Below, one piece after another: positions 1 through 8,365 of a stretch of DNA of 10,688 nucleotides; positions within the stretch are counted from its first letter, which is position 1, and each line of letters opens with the position of its first letter. The position numbers and the translations under genes were made by a program. The DNA comes from Bacteroidales bacterium (GTDB lineage: Bacteria > Bacteroidota > Bacteroidia > Bacteroidales > UBA10428): assembly GCA_016926235.1 (NCBI GenBank), contig JAFGOZ010000427.1:1-10688 (forward strand), read 5' to 3'. The notes beneath the pieces are model-generated. The model had not been told where the DNA came from. It did no database searches and saw only the letters and a list, made by a program, of their open reading frames with translations.

Positions 1-1
1 A

Positions 2-3000
2 TATTTGCTCATTATAACCTTTCTATCGATACAAATACTGTTATATTCCCAGGATACAATTAATATAACAGGTACTGTAACAAATGGTGTTTCAAGTGAA
101 CCTGTTAGCCAGGTATTAATATCCATTTCAGGGACATCTTTAAGTGTTACAACAGATGAAAATGGAAAATTCCAATTATCAAATGTATATACAAATGCAT
201 TGGTTACCGCAAAGCATCCTGATTTTGTGAGTAGGGAAATCTATTTAACCGGTAGGGAGAACCTCGAAATTAAAATCATACCCCTTGAATATAAAAGTAA
301 TGACGATTTGATAGTCACACCCTATGCTGATAAAAAAGCAAAGGAAATCCCGTCATCCTTCGAATATTTTTCAAAATCAGATGTCCAAAACACATCCGAA
401 ACTACATTTGCAAGGGCAATTCAGGGGAAAGCTACAGGAGTTAGAATATCTACCCTTTCAGGAATGCCGGGCGCTATGTCTGTTTTTTCAATACGCGGTC
501 CATCAACCATTTCGGGCAGAAACGATCCGGTAGTTATTATTGACGGCGTCCTGCACGAAATACATTATTCAAGGGAAAGTCCAATTGATGGTTTTGTACA
601 CAATCCACTTGAGATGGTTGATATTGATGATATTGAAAGCATTACAATACTGAAAGATGCCCAGTCGTATTTGGGATCGATGGGAGCAAACGGTGTAATT
701 GTTATCAATACGGAGGAAAAAAAGGAAACTAGTTCAGCTATCAGAGTTCATGTTTTTCAGGGTTTTACCATGCCATCAAGTAAAATGTCTTTGATGAATT
801 CTGAGCAGTTTAATGATTACTTTAACCAACAGATTGCTTCATCAGAACTATCCCAGGATGAAATTAATGCCAGGTTCCCATTTTTAACACCCGGTAATGA
901 TCCTAATGGTTTATATTCAAATAACACTGATTGGCAGGATGAAATATTTACTTCCGGATTAATCTCCAAATATCACATATTTTTGAAAGGAGGGGATGAT
1001 GTTGGTAACCTGAATATATCCACCGGGTATCTTAAGTATAATGGTATTATCGATAATACAAGTTATTCCCGGTTTAATCTGCGTGTCAATTCAAAAATTA
1101 ATATAACAAACAGGTTTTCTTTTATCCCTAATGTAAAGATGTCTACTTCAGATAGTTATTTAATGGATCAAGGACCCAGTTCTATTACAAATCCCATTCT
1201 TGCAGCTAACTTAAAGCCACCTATAACAAGGCCTTATTCAGATAAAAGCATAACAAACGATCAATATCTTTCCGATGTTGGAGCATTTGGTGTGAGCAAT
1301 CCACTGGCAATTATCCGTCGCTACAAGGCGCAGAATAAGAATTACCAATTTTTGGCATCAGGAAAAGCCAATTATAATTTCTCAAGTAAGTTTTCAGTTT
1401 CGACTAGTTTAAATTTAGCCTATAACAATTCAAGGGATAATCTTTTTATTCCCGATAAGGGATTGGTTGAAATAGACTCGGCTAAAAATAGCATGGATGC
1501 TATGGTTACGGAATTCAGGTCGTTGCAAAATAATCTGGTAATGTATTATTCAACTGACCTGGATGAGAATTTATCTCTAGACTTAAGGATAGGTAATCGA
1601 ATAATGAGAAGTACTTATGAATACGATATGGGTAATGATTTAAACTCTCCTACCGATGATTTTACAACATTGGGTAGTGGAGCCGAAGATCAATTTCTGA
1701 GAGAAACGAAAGGTAGCGCCAGATCATTAAATATAGTTTCTTATTATAGTATCGCAGATTTTAGTTTTTTTGATAAGTACTATCTAAATGCATCTGTGAC
1801 ATTAGATGGTAATTCAGCTATCAATAAAAATAACCGGTATAATTTGTATTACTCTGTTGCCGGAGCATGGAACCTTGCATCAGGCAATGTAAATATGTTA
1901 TCTCGTTTTGACGAGGTCAAAATAAGGGCATCTTATGGAACAAGCGGAAATATTTTCAACGATATATACGACTATTCAAGGTTGTTTTATGTTGGTAGAA
2001 GGCTTAATGATATTGGTGTAATAGTAATTGAGTCAATACCTAATGAAAATATGGAAGTTGAGAAAAAATCAACTATAGATCTTGGTTTTGATTTATCCAC
2101 TTCCGGAGAGAATTTTAATACCAGTATCGATTTGTTTTACGAAACTGTTAATAATCTGATAATTAGAAAAAAAGTATCATCGGCGTACGGATTTCCTGAT
2201 ATTTATGATAATTCCGGAAAAATGGCAAATATGGGAGCTGAATTGACTGCTGATTATCGATTTAAAACCGGAAAGTCATTTTGGACTATTGGATTTACAG
2301 CAGCTTCTATGATTAATAAAGTAACTTCTCTTGATCAAAATTTGGGTGAAGGTGAACAAAATATAATACTAAGTCAAATTGTGGATGAACATAATAATAA
2401 AATTGCAACCCTTGTTACCGAAGTTGGAGGATCAATGTATTCTTTCTATGGTTACGAAACCGATGGTATATATACATCCAGTGCTGAAGCTAATTCAGTG
2501 ATTGGTCCAGAAGGCAGAGTAATGCAGGTCGGTGATGTAAAATATAAGGATAATAAGCAAGATGGAATTATTGATGAGAATGATTTAAAGAATATCGGTA
2601 GTCCTCTACCGTTGGTTTATGGATCATTATTTACATCCTTTAAAAAGGGCAGGCTTATGGCTTCAGCTAATATAGGTTATTCTGTGGGTAACAAGATATT
2701 CAATTATGTGGCTATGATAACTAATTCCGCAGAAAATTTTTACAACCAGAATAAAGATATCATGGATTCCAATGCACCTCGCATTGTTTATGGTGATCCA
2801 TCCGGGAATAATGTTTTTTCCGACAGATGGATTGAAGACGGATCGTATGCTCGGTTAAAGAGTGTAACCATTTCTTATGATATTCCAACAAGCAACAAGT
2901 TCTTTAAGACAATGAAAGTATATCTTTCAGGTTCTAATCTAATTACGTTCACAAAATATTCCGGGTACGATCCTGAATTTTATTATAACAACAACATTAT

Positions 3001-3073
3001 GTACACAGGTATGGATTTTGGTAAAATACCATTCGGAAGGTCTATTATAGTAGGAATAAAATTTGAATTATAA
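2..3073 (+). CDS. SusC/RagA-family TonB-linked outer-membrane transporter (5' end cut off by the window)
   Basis: Imports oligosaccharides across the outer membrane, with the downstream SusD-like protein as its lid; the likely substrate, from the neighbouring lyases, is pectin fragments. Numbering from the TTG at position 5, the start is a hydrophobic signal-peptide core (LLIITFLSIQILLYSQ) with no basic n-region. The frame is open to the window edge, so the real start lies upstream and TTG is not the start. A CarboxypepD_reg-like beta domain covers about residues 20-95 (ITGTV...TTDENGKFQL). A TonB plug covers about 114-238 (ARAIQGKATGVRI, FSIRGPSTISGRNDPVVIIDGV, ITILKDAQ, GANGVIVINT). The rest is a 22-strand-type barrel ending in the usual SusC closing pattern (YSGYDPEFYYN...PFGRSIIVGIKFEL). 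About 1,020 residues is a normal length. The plug end and the final leucine deviate from the common SusC pattern. The stop is 16 nt before the susD-like start, so the two genes are almost certainly cotranscribed. Confidence 0.95.
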   Translation, partial: YLLIITFLSIQILLYSQDTINITGTVTNGVSSEPVSQVLISISGTSLSVTTDENGKFQLSNVYTNALVTAKHPDFVSREIYLTGRENLEIKIIPLEYKSNDDLIVTPYADKKAKEIPSSFEYFSKSDVQNTSETTFARAIQGKATGVRISTLSGMPGAMSVFSIRGPSTISGRNDPVVIIDGVLHEIHYSRESPIDGFVHNPLEMVDIDDIESITILKDAQSYLGSMGANGVIVINTEEKKETSSAIRVHVFQGFTMPSSKMSLMNSEQFNDYFNQQIASSELSQDEINARFPFLTPGNDPNGLYSNNTDWQDEIFTSGLISKYHIFLKGGDDVGNLNISTGYLKYNGIIDNTSYSRFNLRVNSKINITNRFSFIPNVKMSTSDSYLMDQGPSSITNPILAANLKPPITRPYSDKSITNDQYLSDVGAFGVSNPLAIIRRYKAQNKNYQFLASGKANYNFSSKFSVSTSLNLAYNNSRDNLFIPDKGLVEIDSAKNSMDAMVTEFRSLQNNLVMYYSTDLDENLSLDLRIGNRIMRSTYEYDMGNDLNSPTDDFTTLGSGAEDQFLRETKGSARSLNIVSYYSIADFSFFDKYYLNASVTLDGNSAINKNNRYNLYYSVAGAWNLASGNVNMLSRFDEVKIRASYGTSGNIFNDIYDYSRLFYVGRRLNDIGVIVIESIPNENMEVEKKSTIDLGFDLSTSGENFNTSIDLFYETVNNLIIRKKVSSAYGFPDIYDNSGKMANMGAELTADYRFKTGKSFWTIGFTAASMINKVTSLDQNLGEGEQNIILSQIVDEHNNKIATLVTEVGGSMYSFYGYETDGIYTSSAEANSVIGPEGRVMQVGDVKYKDNKQDGIIDENDLKNIGSPLPLVYGSLFTSFKKGRLMASANIGYSVGNKIFNYVAMITNSAENFYNQNKDIMDSNAPRIVYGDPSGNNVFSDRWIEDGSYARLKSVTISYDIPTSNKFFKTMKVYLSGSNLITFTKYSGYDPEFYYNNNIMYTGMDFGKIPFGRSIIVGIKFEL

Positions 3074-3089
3074 TTTAACATTGTTTAAG

Positions 3090-4574
3090 ATGAAAAAACA
3101 TAATTACCGAATCTTTAAAATAATTTCAGGAATATTACTAATATCAACAATATTTTATTCTTGCGAAGATTTCTTAGATAAAGTACCCGGTGATAAAATA
3201 ACTCCTGATCAACACTATAAAACAAGTATTGATGCTTACATATCAATGTTCGGGGCATATTCGATATTGCAGGAAGTTGTGCCAAATTTGGTCATAATGA
3301 ACGATTTACGTTCGGATTTAATGGTTGAAACGGAGAATTTTGATTTCGATTTAAAAAATATCAACCGTAACAATATTAATGTTGATAATAGATATAATGA
3401 CCCTTCGGGTTATTATAGAATAATATTTAATGCAAACGAAGTACTGAATAATCTTGAGAAAATTCGGAAATATGACAGAGATTTCGACTCACTTTCACTT
3501 GTATTATCCAGACTGGACATGATAAGTCTGAGATCATGGGCATATTTTACCCTTGTAAGGCTTTATGGTGAAGCTGCATATATCCCTCAGGATATGCATT
3601 CATATGATGAAAATTATCAGTTTGAATATTATACAAAAGACAGGATGATTGATACCTTAATAAGTCAGTTAGATACAACATTTACATATCCCGATCTATT
3701 TGTTGATAACATGAATTATTCAACACTCATTTATGAAAGAGCTCTAAGAGGTGAATTATACCTTGAAAAAGGAGATTATAAGAACGCAGCGTTATGTCTT
3801 ATTAATGCTATTGGGGATGCCGATATTAGAGCTCGGTTTAGATTAAGGGACTATAAAGAAGAAAATTGGAAAAATATTTTTGTTAACTCTGAAGGACAAA
3901 TAGGAGAGGTAATGTCAGTAGTACCTTTCTCATATGAGGATAATCAGGAAAATCCATTGGCAGATATCTTCTATGCAGACAGGAGATATTTGGTCAAACC
4001 ATCCGATTACATTGTAAATTTATTTAGTACACAAACCTCACAGGAAGATACTATAGGTGATATTTATAGAGGGAAAGGGTTATCCTATGATAATATAGGA
4101 GATAAACTGGTGGTTTACAAATACAGCTTAAATCTAACTGAGTCGTCAGGAGCTGATATAATATTATACCGGGCAGCAGATATCCTCCTGTTGTTAGCAG
4201 AAGCACTCAACCAAATGGGGGAATATGAAGCAGCCCTTGGTATTGTCAACGATGGCTACTATGATGACCGCTTAGAATATCCCCCGGGATGGAGAGGGGT
4301 CAAAGGAGTCCGGGACCGCGTATTATTAACCTTGAAAGACATGCCAACTTCCAATGTTAAGGAATCTATAGAAGATATTATAATGGAAGAAAGAGCTATG
4401 GAATTAGCTTTTGAAGGGAAAAGATGGTTTGACCTTGTCAGAGTAGCAAATCGAAGAGGCGAATCATATCTTGCCGGTAAAGTATCTGCCAAATACGATG
4501 ATCCAAATGTTGCTTCAGAAGTATATAATAGACTAATGGATAAAAATAACTGGTATTTACCTTTTAGAAAATAA
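3090..4574 (+). CDS. SusD/RagB-family surface glycan-binding lipoprotein
   Basis: Surface lipoprotein that binds glycan and caps the SusC channel. I chose the ATG at 3090 (MKKHNYRIFK) over a longer TTG reading from 3063, because the ATG gives a clean lipoprotein signal and avoids overlap with the susC stop. The basic n-region and hydrophobic stretch run into a lipobox ending at Cys25 (IFYSC). The cysteine is followed by acidic residues (CEDFLDK), which fits the Bacteroidota surface-lipoprotein export signal and the typical SusD mature N-terminus. The middle is helical, as expected for the TPR-like SusD fold. The family signature near the C-terminus is at about residues 433-451: EERAMELAFEGKRWFDLVR. 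At 494 residues it is near the short end of the family, and it ends abruptly at WYLPFRK, where many SusD proteins have a YLLPIP-like segment plus a few residues. Binding specificity cannot be read from the sequence; pectin is inferred from the adjacent lyases. Confidence 0.95.
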   Translation: MKKHNYRIFKIISGILLISTIFYSCEDFLDKVPGDKITPDQHYKTSIDAYISMFGAYSILQEVVPNLVIMNDLRSDLMVETENFDFDLKNINRNNINVDNRYNDPSGYYRIIFNANEVLNNLEKIRKYDRDFDSLSLVLSRLDMISLRSWAYFTLVRLYGEAAYIPQDMHSYDENYQFEYYTKDRMIDTLISQLDTTFTYPDLFVDNMNYSTLIYERALRGELYLEKGDYKNAALCLINAIGDADIRARFRLRDYKEENWKNIFVNSEGQIGEVMSVVPFSYEDNQENPLADIFYADRRYLVKPSDYIVNLFSTQTSQEDTIGDIYRGKGLSYDNIGDKLVVYKYSLNLTESSGADIILYRAADILLLLAEALNQMGEYEAALGIVNDGYYDDRLEYPPGWRGVKGVRDRVLLTLKDMPTSNVKESIEDIIMEERAMELAFEGKRWFDLVRVANRRGESYLAGKVSAKYDDPNVASEVYNRLMDKNNWYLPFRK

Positions 4575-4683
4575 TTTTTACAGCTAATAGGGATCTATAC
4601 CAAGCTTAGTCAATAATATTTAACATTGGTTAAAACAAGGATTCTTCTCGTACCAAAGATTTTTCGGGATATCGCCTTCAAGT

Positions 4684-4712
4684 GTTCGGAACGACAATAA
4701 GAATATTCCGAA
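4684..4712. promoter_or_regulatory. Possible operator or weak stem-loop: two TTCNGAA palindromes 21 bp apart
   Basis: In the 221-nt spacer between the susD-like and PL11 genes, TTCGGAA (4685-4691, inside the 9-nt palindrome GTTCGGAAC) and TTCCGAA (4706-4712) are each TTC-N-GAA, with centres 21 bp apart, about two helical turns. This spacing would suit a dimeric regulator such as an AraC-type DNA-binding domain of a hybrid two-component system, which are common PUL regulators (inference). The two copies can also pair with each other as a 7-bp stem with a 14-nt loop, followed by ATTTTC, so a weak terminator for susCD is an alternative. I see no convincing Bacteroidota TAnnTTTG promoter element in the spacer. 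Confidence 0.25.
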
Positions 4713-4795
4713 ATTTTCAATATATTTACTCCCTCCAATAACGTATACCTATTTTTCTTTCATGTATTATAATTTATCATAAAAAATAATAATCT

Positions 4796-7700
4796 ATGGA
4801 CTCAAAAACATTATTACAAAGAAGAAGTACCTCTGAAGCAATTAGCAGAACTAGAGAAGCTGAAAGAACAAATTATAATTATAAAAATCATTTACTTGTA
4901 AATATTATTATTGCATTATTTTTTGCAGCAACATTTAATGCCGCTAGCCAAAGACATATGGAGTATCTTACACGTGGCCTTGCTGCCGTAAAATCCACTG
5001 ACTATGTTTTTGTTAGCTGGAGGATTTTTGCCACGGATGGCGACAGCGTGCAATTTAATTTATACAGAGATGGCACACTGCTTAATGCAGCACCCATTTC
5101 CGGACTTTCCAACTATATGGATTCCAGTGGAACAAAAAGTAACATCTATTACCTGGAAACAGTATACAATAGTGGCAGGACTGAATTTTCCACTCCCGTT
5201 ACTGTATGGGACAAACAATACAAAAGCATACCTGTACAGTTGCCTGCCAGCAACTATTTTCCCAACGATGCCAGCATAGCCGACCTGGACGGAGACGGTG
5301 AAATGGAGATCATAATAAAAATACAAATGTCGGAAGGGGATGTTAATCCAGATGGCTATCGTGACCCTGTATATATACATGCATATAAGATGAATGGCAC
5401 TTTATTATGGAGCATTGATCTGGGGGTAAATATCCGGGCTGGTTCACATTACACCCAATTTATGGTATATGATCTTGATGGTGACGGCCTGGCTGAAGTG
5501 TCATGCAAAACGGCGCCAGGCACAAAAGATGGCTCTGGAAATTACCTAAGCAAAGGTCCTGCAGCATCAGATAACGATGCTATTGACTATCGTAACTCAG
5601 GTGGCGCTATTTTGTCCGGACCTGAATATTTAACAGTTTTTAATGGATTGACTGGTGAAGAAATAACAACCGTGTATTATGTGCCCAGGAGACATCCCGA
5701 TACAGAAAACCCAACAAGCTATCAATTGGAACAAGTGTGGGGTGATGGTTATGGAAATAGGAGCGAAAGATATTTAGCCTGCGTTGCCTATTTTGATACA
5801 TTGCCAAGTCTTGTTATGTGTCGTGGCTATTATACCCGAACTGTGCTTGCAGCATGGGACTTTAACGGAGACACAATAACTCAACGTTGGGTTTTCGATA
5901 CCGATAACGGATACCCTGCTTATGCCGGACAGGGAAACCATAACCTGAGTGTTGCAGATGTAGATCAGGATGGGAAAGATGAGATAGTATACGGCGCTAT
6001 GTGTGTGGACCATGATGGAACAGGATTATGGACAACAGGTTTAGGTCATGGAGATGCAATGCATGTAAGCGATATCGACCCTGACCGGCCAGGATTGGAA
6101 AAATGGGGAATAACAGAATCATCTGGCACTTCCGGTTCGCAGCTCTTGGATGCCAGAACCGGTGAAATAATTTGGGGGACACCTGCCGGGGACATCGCAA
6201 GAGGGGTTTCTGCCGATATAGATTCCACGCACTTTGGGATGGAATGCTGGGGTGGAACTGACAGGTTGCGCAGTTGCAAAGATTCTCTTGCCGGCCCATG
6301 GCCTTCATCAAGTAATTTTGTTATATGGTGGGATGGCGACCTCTTACGTGAATTGCTGGACGGAATAACCATCTCAAAATACAATTACGGATCTGACATT
6401 CCATTATTTACTGCAAAAGGATGTATGACCAACAACTCTACAAAATCAACTCCCACAATTAGTGGTGATATTTTTGGAGACTGGAGAGAAGAAGTGATAT
6501 TCAAGACAATGGACAACCAGGAATTAAGAATTTACACCACCACAACTCCTACTCAATATGGGGTTTATACCTTATTGCAAGACCCACAATACAGGCTGGC
6601 CCTGGCATGGCAAAACGTTGCCTATAACCAGCCTCCCCATCCCGGATTCTTCCTGGGATATGGTGTTGATATAGACACATTGCCTATTCCAGATATAAAA
6701 GTTCACAAAGCCAATCACCCATCCATCAGCATTACTGCCCCCGATGAGGATTTTGAATTAGGCTTAGGACTTGACCTGAATATTATAGTTCATGCTGTAG
6801 GTATTTCTGACACAAACCATAGGGTTATCATTTCACAAGATGGTACACCTATTGATACCATAATGTCAGCTCCTTATTATACAAGCATACCCGGATTAAC
6901 AACCGGAAATTATTTCTTTATAGCGAGCGCGTTCAATATAGACGGAAATATAATGAAATCGGACACCTTACATATATCTGTTGATGAAGGGTATCCTCAT
7001 GTTGCCATTATCTCACCTGAAGAGGGTAACACTTATTTGCCTGCAGATTCGATTACAATTACAGCAGATGCTTATGATACAGATGGAAGCATTGATAGTG
7101 TAGCCATTTATATCAATGATAGCCGCCTGATAACTTTTACCTCATTGCCTTATTCAATAAAAATTGAAAATCCAGGTGTCGGAAGTTATGACCTAAAGGC
7201 TATTGCTTATGATAATGATGGCAAGTTTACAGAATCTGATGTGGTTCTATTAGAGGTAGGGGTTGTGAATACTATACAGGAAAATGAAACGGGATTTTGC
7301 GGATTTAAAAATGGAACAGGATGGATTGAAAGCAATAATGTTGGATATACAGGTACCGGTTTTGCTAACTCTGATAACGTTTTAGGAGTAGATATAATCT
7401 GGGCTATTGATTTTCCGGCAAGCGGAGATTATAAATTTGAATGGAGATATGCATGCACCGAAGCCAGACCTGGCATACTTTTACTTAACGACACTACGAT
7501 TTCGGATGTCCCATTTATTAATACGGTTGCCTTTACTACCTGGGAATCAATATCTTTAAATTCTAATGTGCAAAAAGGTATTAAAAGAGTAGCACTGAGG
7601 GCAAATCATTCTAAAGGGCTGCCTAATATCGATTATATAAAAATATATTCTCTGGATACGGATGAGGAAATAACAGGCTTGATTTGCGATACAATATATT

Positions 7701-8230
7701 CATCTGATGCAACCTTATCAAATCTTAGTGTTACAGGAGCAACAATAAGTCCTGTGTTTGATAGAGATACGCTTAACTATCATGTTGATTTAGCGTATGG
7801 TACAACTACAATGAATATTGTAGCTACTCCTACCAATCCTTTTGCCTCAGTAGTAGGTGCAGGAGCAGTTGCAGTAACTCAACCTTCTGATACAATTGAC
7901 ATAGTAGTAACAGCAGAAAATGGTACCAGCACACTGACATATACTATTATTTATAACGTTCTTAATTCAATACAGGAATTATCTGTTGGCGGATTGATAA
8001 TATATCCTATTCCTGTACAGGATTACATAATGATTGAATCTGATGATAATTCTGAAATAATTAATGATATTAACATTTATACCTTCGATGGCAGAAAGAT
8101 TATTTCTAAAAACAGGATTAACAGCAGCCAGATAAACATTGAATTTCCGGAAACGCAAAACGGTATTTATTTAATTCAGATAAATACAAATAAACAAAGC
8201 TATAGCGGCAAAATAATTATTAGCAAATAA
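4796..8230 (+). CDS. Secreted PL11 rhamnogalacturonan lyase with Ig-like, CBM35-like, cadherin-like and T9SS sorting domains
   Basis: Cleaves the rhamnogalacturonan-I backbone by beta-elimination. The 1144-residue product has a long polar N-terminus (1-31), a signal-peptide core (33-50, LLVNIIIALFFAATFNAA) and a PL11 eight-bladed beta-propeller at about 53-630. The propeller is recognised from RGLAAV, repeated calcium loops (DLDGDGEME at 163, DLDGDGLAE at 226, DVDQDGKDE at 388), GHGDAMHVSDIDPDRPGLE (417-435) and SGDIFGDWREEV (556-567). Lys550 and Tyr610 are 60 residues apart, the spacing I recall for catalytic Lys535/Tyr595 of B. subtilis YesW; Arg469 (DIARG) is the likely counterpart of its active-site arginine. 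Two Ig-like modules follow (about 642-731 and 732-822), then a CBM35-like module (about 825-950), a cadherin-like beta-sandwich (about 965-1055) and a T9SS type A sorting domain (about 1061-1144, with YPIP in place of the usual YPNP, ending GKIIISK). YesW-type enzymes are only about 600 residues, so roughly half of this protein is accessory. The 221-nt spacer may carry its own promoter. Confidence 0.93.
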   Translation: MDSKTLLQRRSTSEAISRTREAERTNYNYKNHLLVNIIIALFFAATFNAASQRHMEYLTRGLAAVKSTDYVFVSWRIFATDGDSVQFNLYRDGTLLNAAPISGLSNYMDSSGTKSNIYYLETVYNSGRTEFSTPVTVWDKQYKSIPVQLPASNYFPNDASIADLDGDGEMEIIIKIQMSEGDVNPDGYRDPVYIHAYKMNGTLLWSIDLGVNIRAGSHYTQFMVYDLDGDGLAEVSCKTAPGTKDGSGNYLSKGPAASDNDAIDYRNSGGAILSGPEYLTVFNGLTGEEITTVYYVPRRHPDTENPTSYQLEQVWGDGYGNRSERYLACVAYFDTLPSLVMCRGYYTRTVLAAWDFNGDTITQRWVFDTDNGYPAYAGQGNHNLSVADVDQDGKDEIVYGAMCVDHDGTGLWTTGLGHGDAMHVSDIDPDRPGLEKWGITESSGTSGSQLLDARTGEIIWGTPAGDIARGVSADIDSTHFGMECWGGTDRLRSCKDSLAGPWPSSSNFVIWWDGDLLRELLDGITISKYNYGSDIPLFTAKGCMTNNSTKSTPTISGDIFGDWREEVIFKTMDNQELRIYTTTTPTQYGVYTLLQDPQYRLALAWQNVAYNQPPHPGFFLGYGVDIDTLPIPDIKVHKANHPSISITAPDEDFELGLGLDLNIIVHAVGISDTNHRVIISQDGTPIDTIMSAPYYTSIPGLTTGNYFFIASAFNIDGNIMKSDTLHISVDEGYPHVAIISPEEGNTYLPADSITITADAYDTDGSIDSVAIYINDSRLITFTSLPYSIKIENPGVGSYDLKAIAYDNDGKFTESDVVLLEVGVVNTIQENETGFCGFKNGTGWIESNNVGYTGTGFANSDNVLGVDIIWAIDFPASGDYKFEWRYACTEARPGILLLNDTTISDVPFINTVAFTTWESISLNSNVQKGIKRVALRANHSKGLPNIDYIKIYSLDTDEEITGLICDTIYSSDATLSNLSVTGATISPVFDRDTLNYHVDLAYGTTTMNIVATPTNPFASVVGAGAVAVTQPSDTIDIVVTAENGTSTLTYTIIYNVLNSIQELSVGGLIIYPIPVQDYIMIESDDNSEIINDINIYTFDGRKIISKNRINSSQINIEFPETQNGIYLIQINTNKQSYSGKIIISK

Positions 8231-8248
8231 TAAGAACCATACTAAAAT

Positions 8249-8317
8249 AAAAGGGGCTGTTTCAAAAATCCAGGCACAATCATCCTGAATTTTAGTATTT
8301 GAAGCAGTTCCTTTTTT
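8249..8317 (+). terminator. Likely intrinsic terminator of the PL11 gene, long hairpin with U-tract
   Basis: AAAAGGGGCTGTTTCAAA (8249-8266) pairs along all 18 positions with TTTGAAGCAGTTCCTTTT (8298-8315) if three G-U wobbles are allowed in the + strand RNA. The descending arm runs into six T residues (8312-8317). The inner sequences AATCCAGG and CCTGAATT can extend the stem with one mismatch and a bulge. It starts 18 nt after the PL11 stop codon. All three imperfect pairs are wobbles in the + strand transcript but would be C-A mismatches in the opposite one, so the hairpin looks selected for + strand termination. The GGGGCTGTTTCAAA arm also resembles ends I associate with some IS elements, so a decayed miniature element is an alternative origin. 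Confidence 0.7.
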
Positions 8318-8365
8318 GTTAATGGCATATTAATGTCGTTCAGTCAAGAAATTTTTATACTCTCT

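Noticed and set aside
4259..4492. Antisense 77-codon frame inside the susD-like gene
   Set aside because: It overlaps the most conserved SusD segment (ERAMELAFEGKRWFDLVR) and has no independent coding evidence.
3073..4633. ATTTAACATTGTTTAA (3073-3088) and ATTTAACATTGGTTAA (4618-4633), a 15/16 match after the susC and susD genes
   Set aside because: About one 15/16 match is expected by chance in an AT-rich window of this size, and there is no other support for function.
4768..4773. TATAAT upstream of the PL11 start as a -10 box
   Set aside because: Bacteroidota primary sigma factor uses a TAnnTTTG-type -7 element; TATAAT in AT-rich DNA has little value and no paired -33 element is evident.
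5060..6384. Several open frames of about 80-110 codons antisense to, or in another frame of, the PL11 gene
   Set aside because: They lie wholly inside a well-supported conserved coding region, show no recognisable domains, and arise from the higher GC of that stretch.
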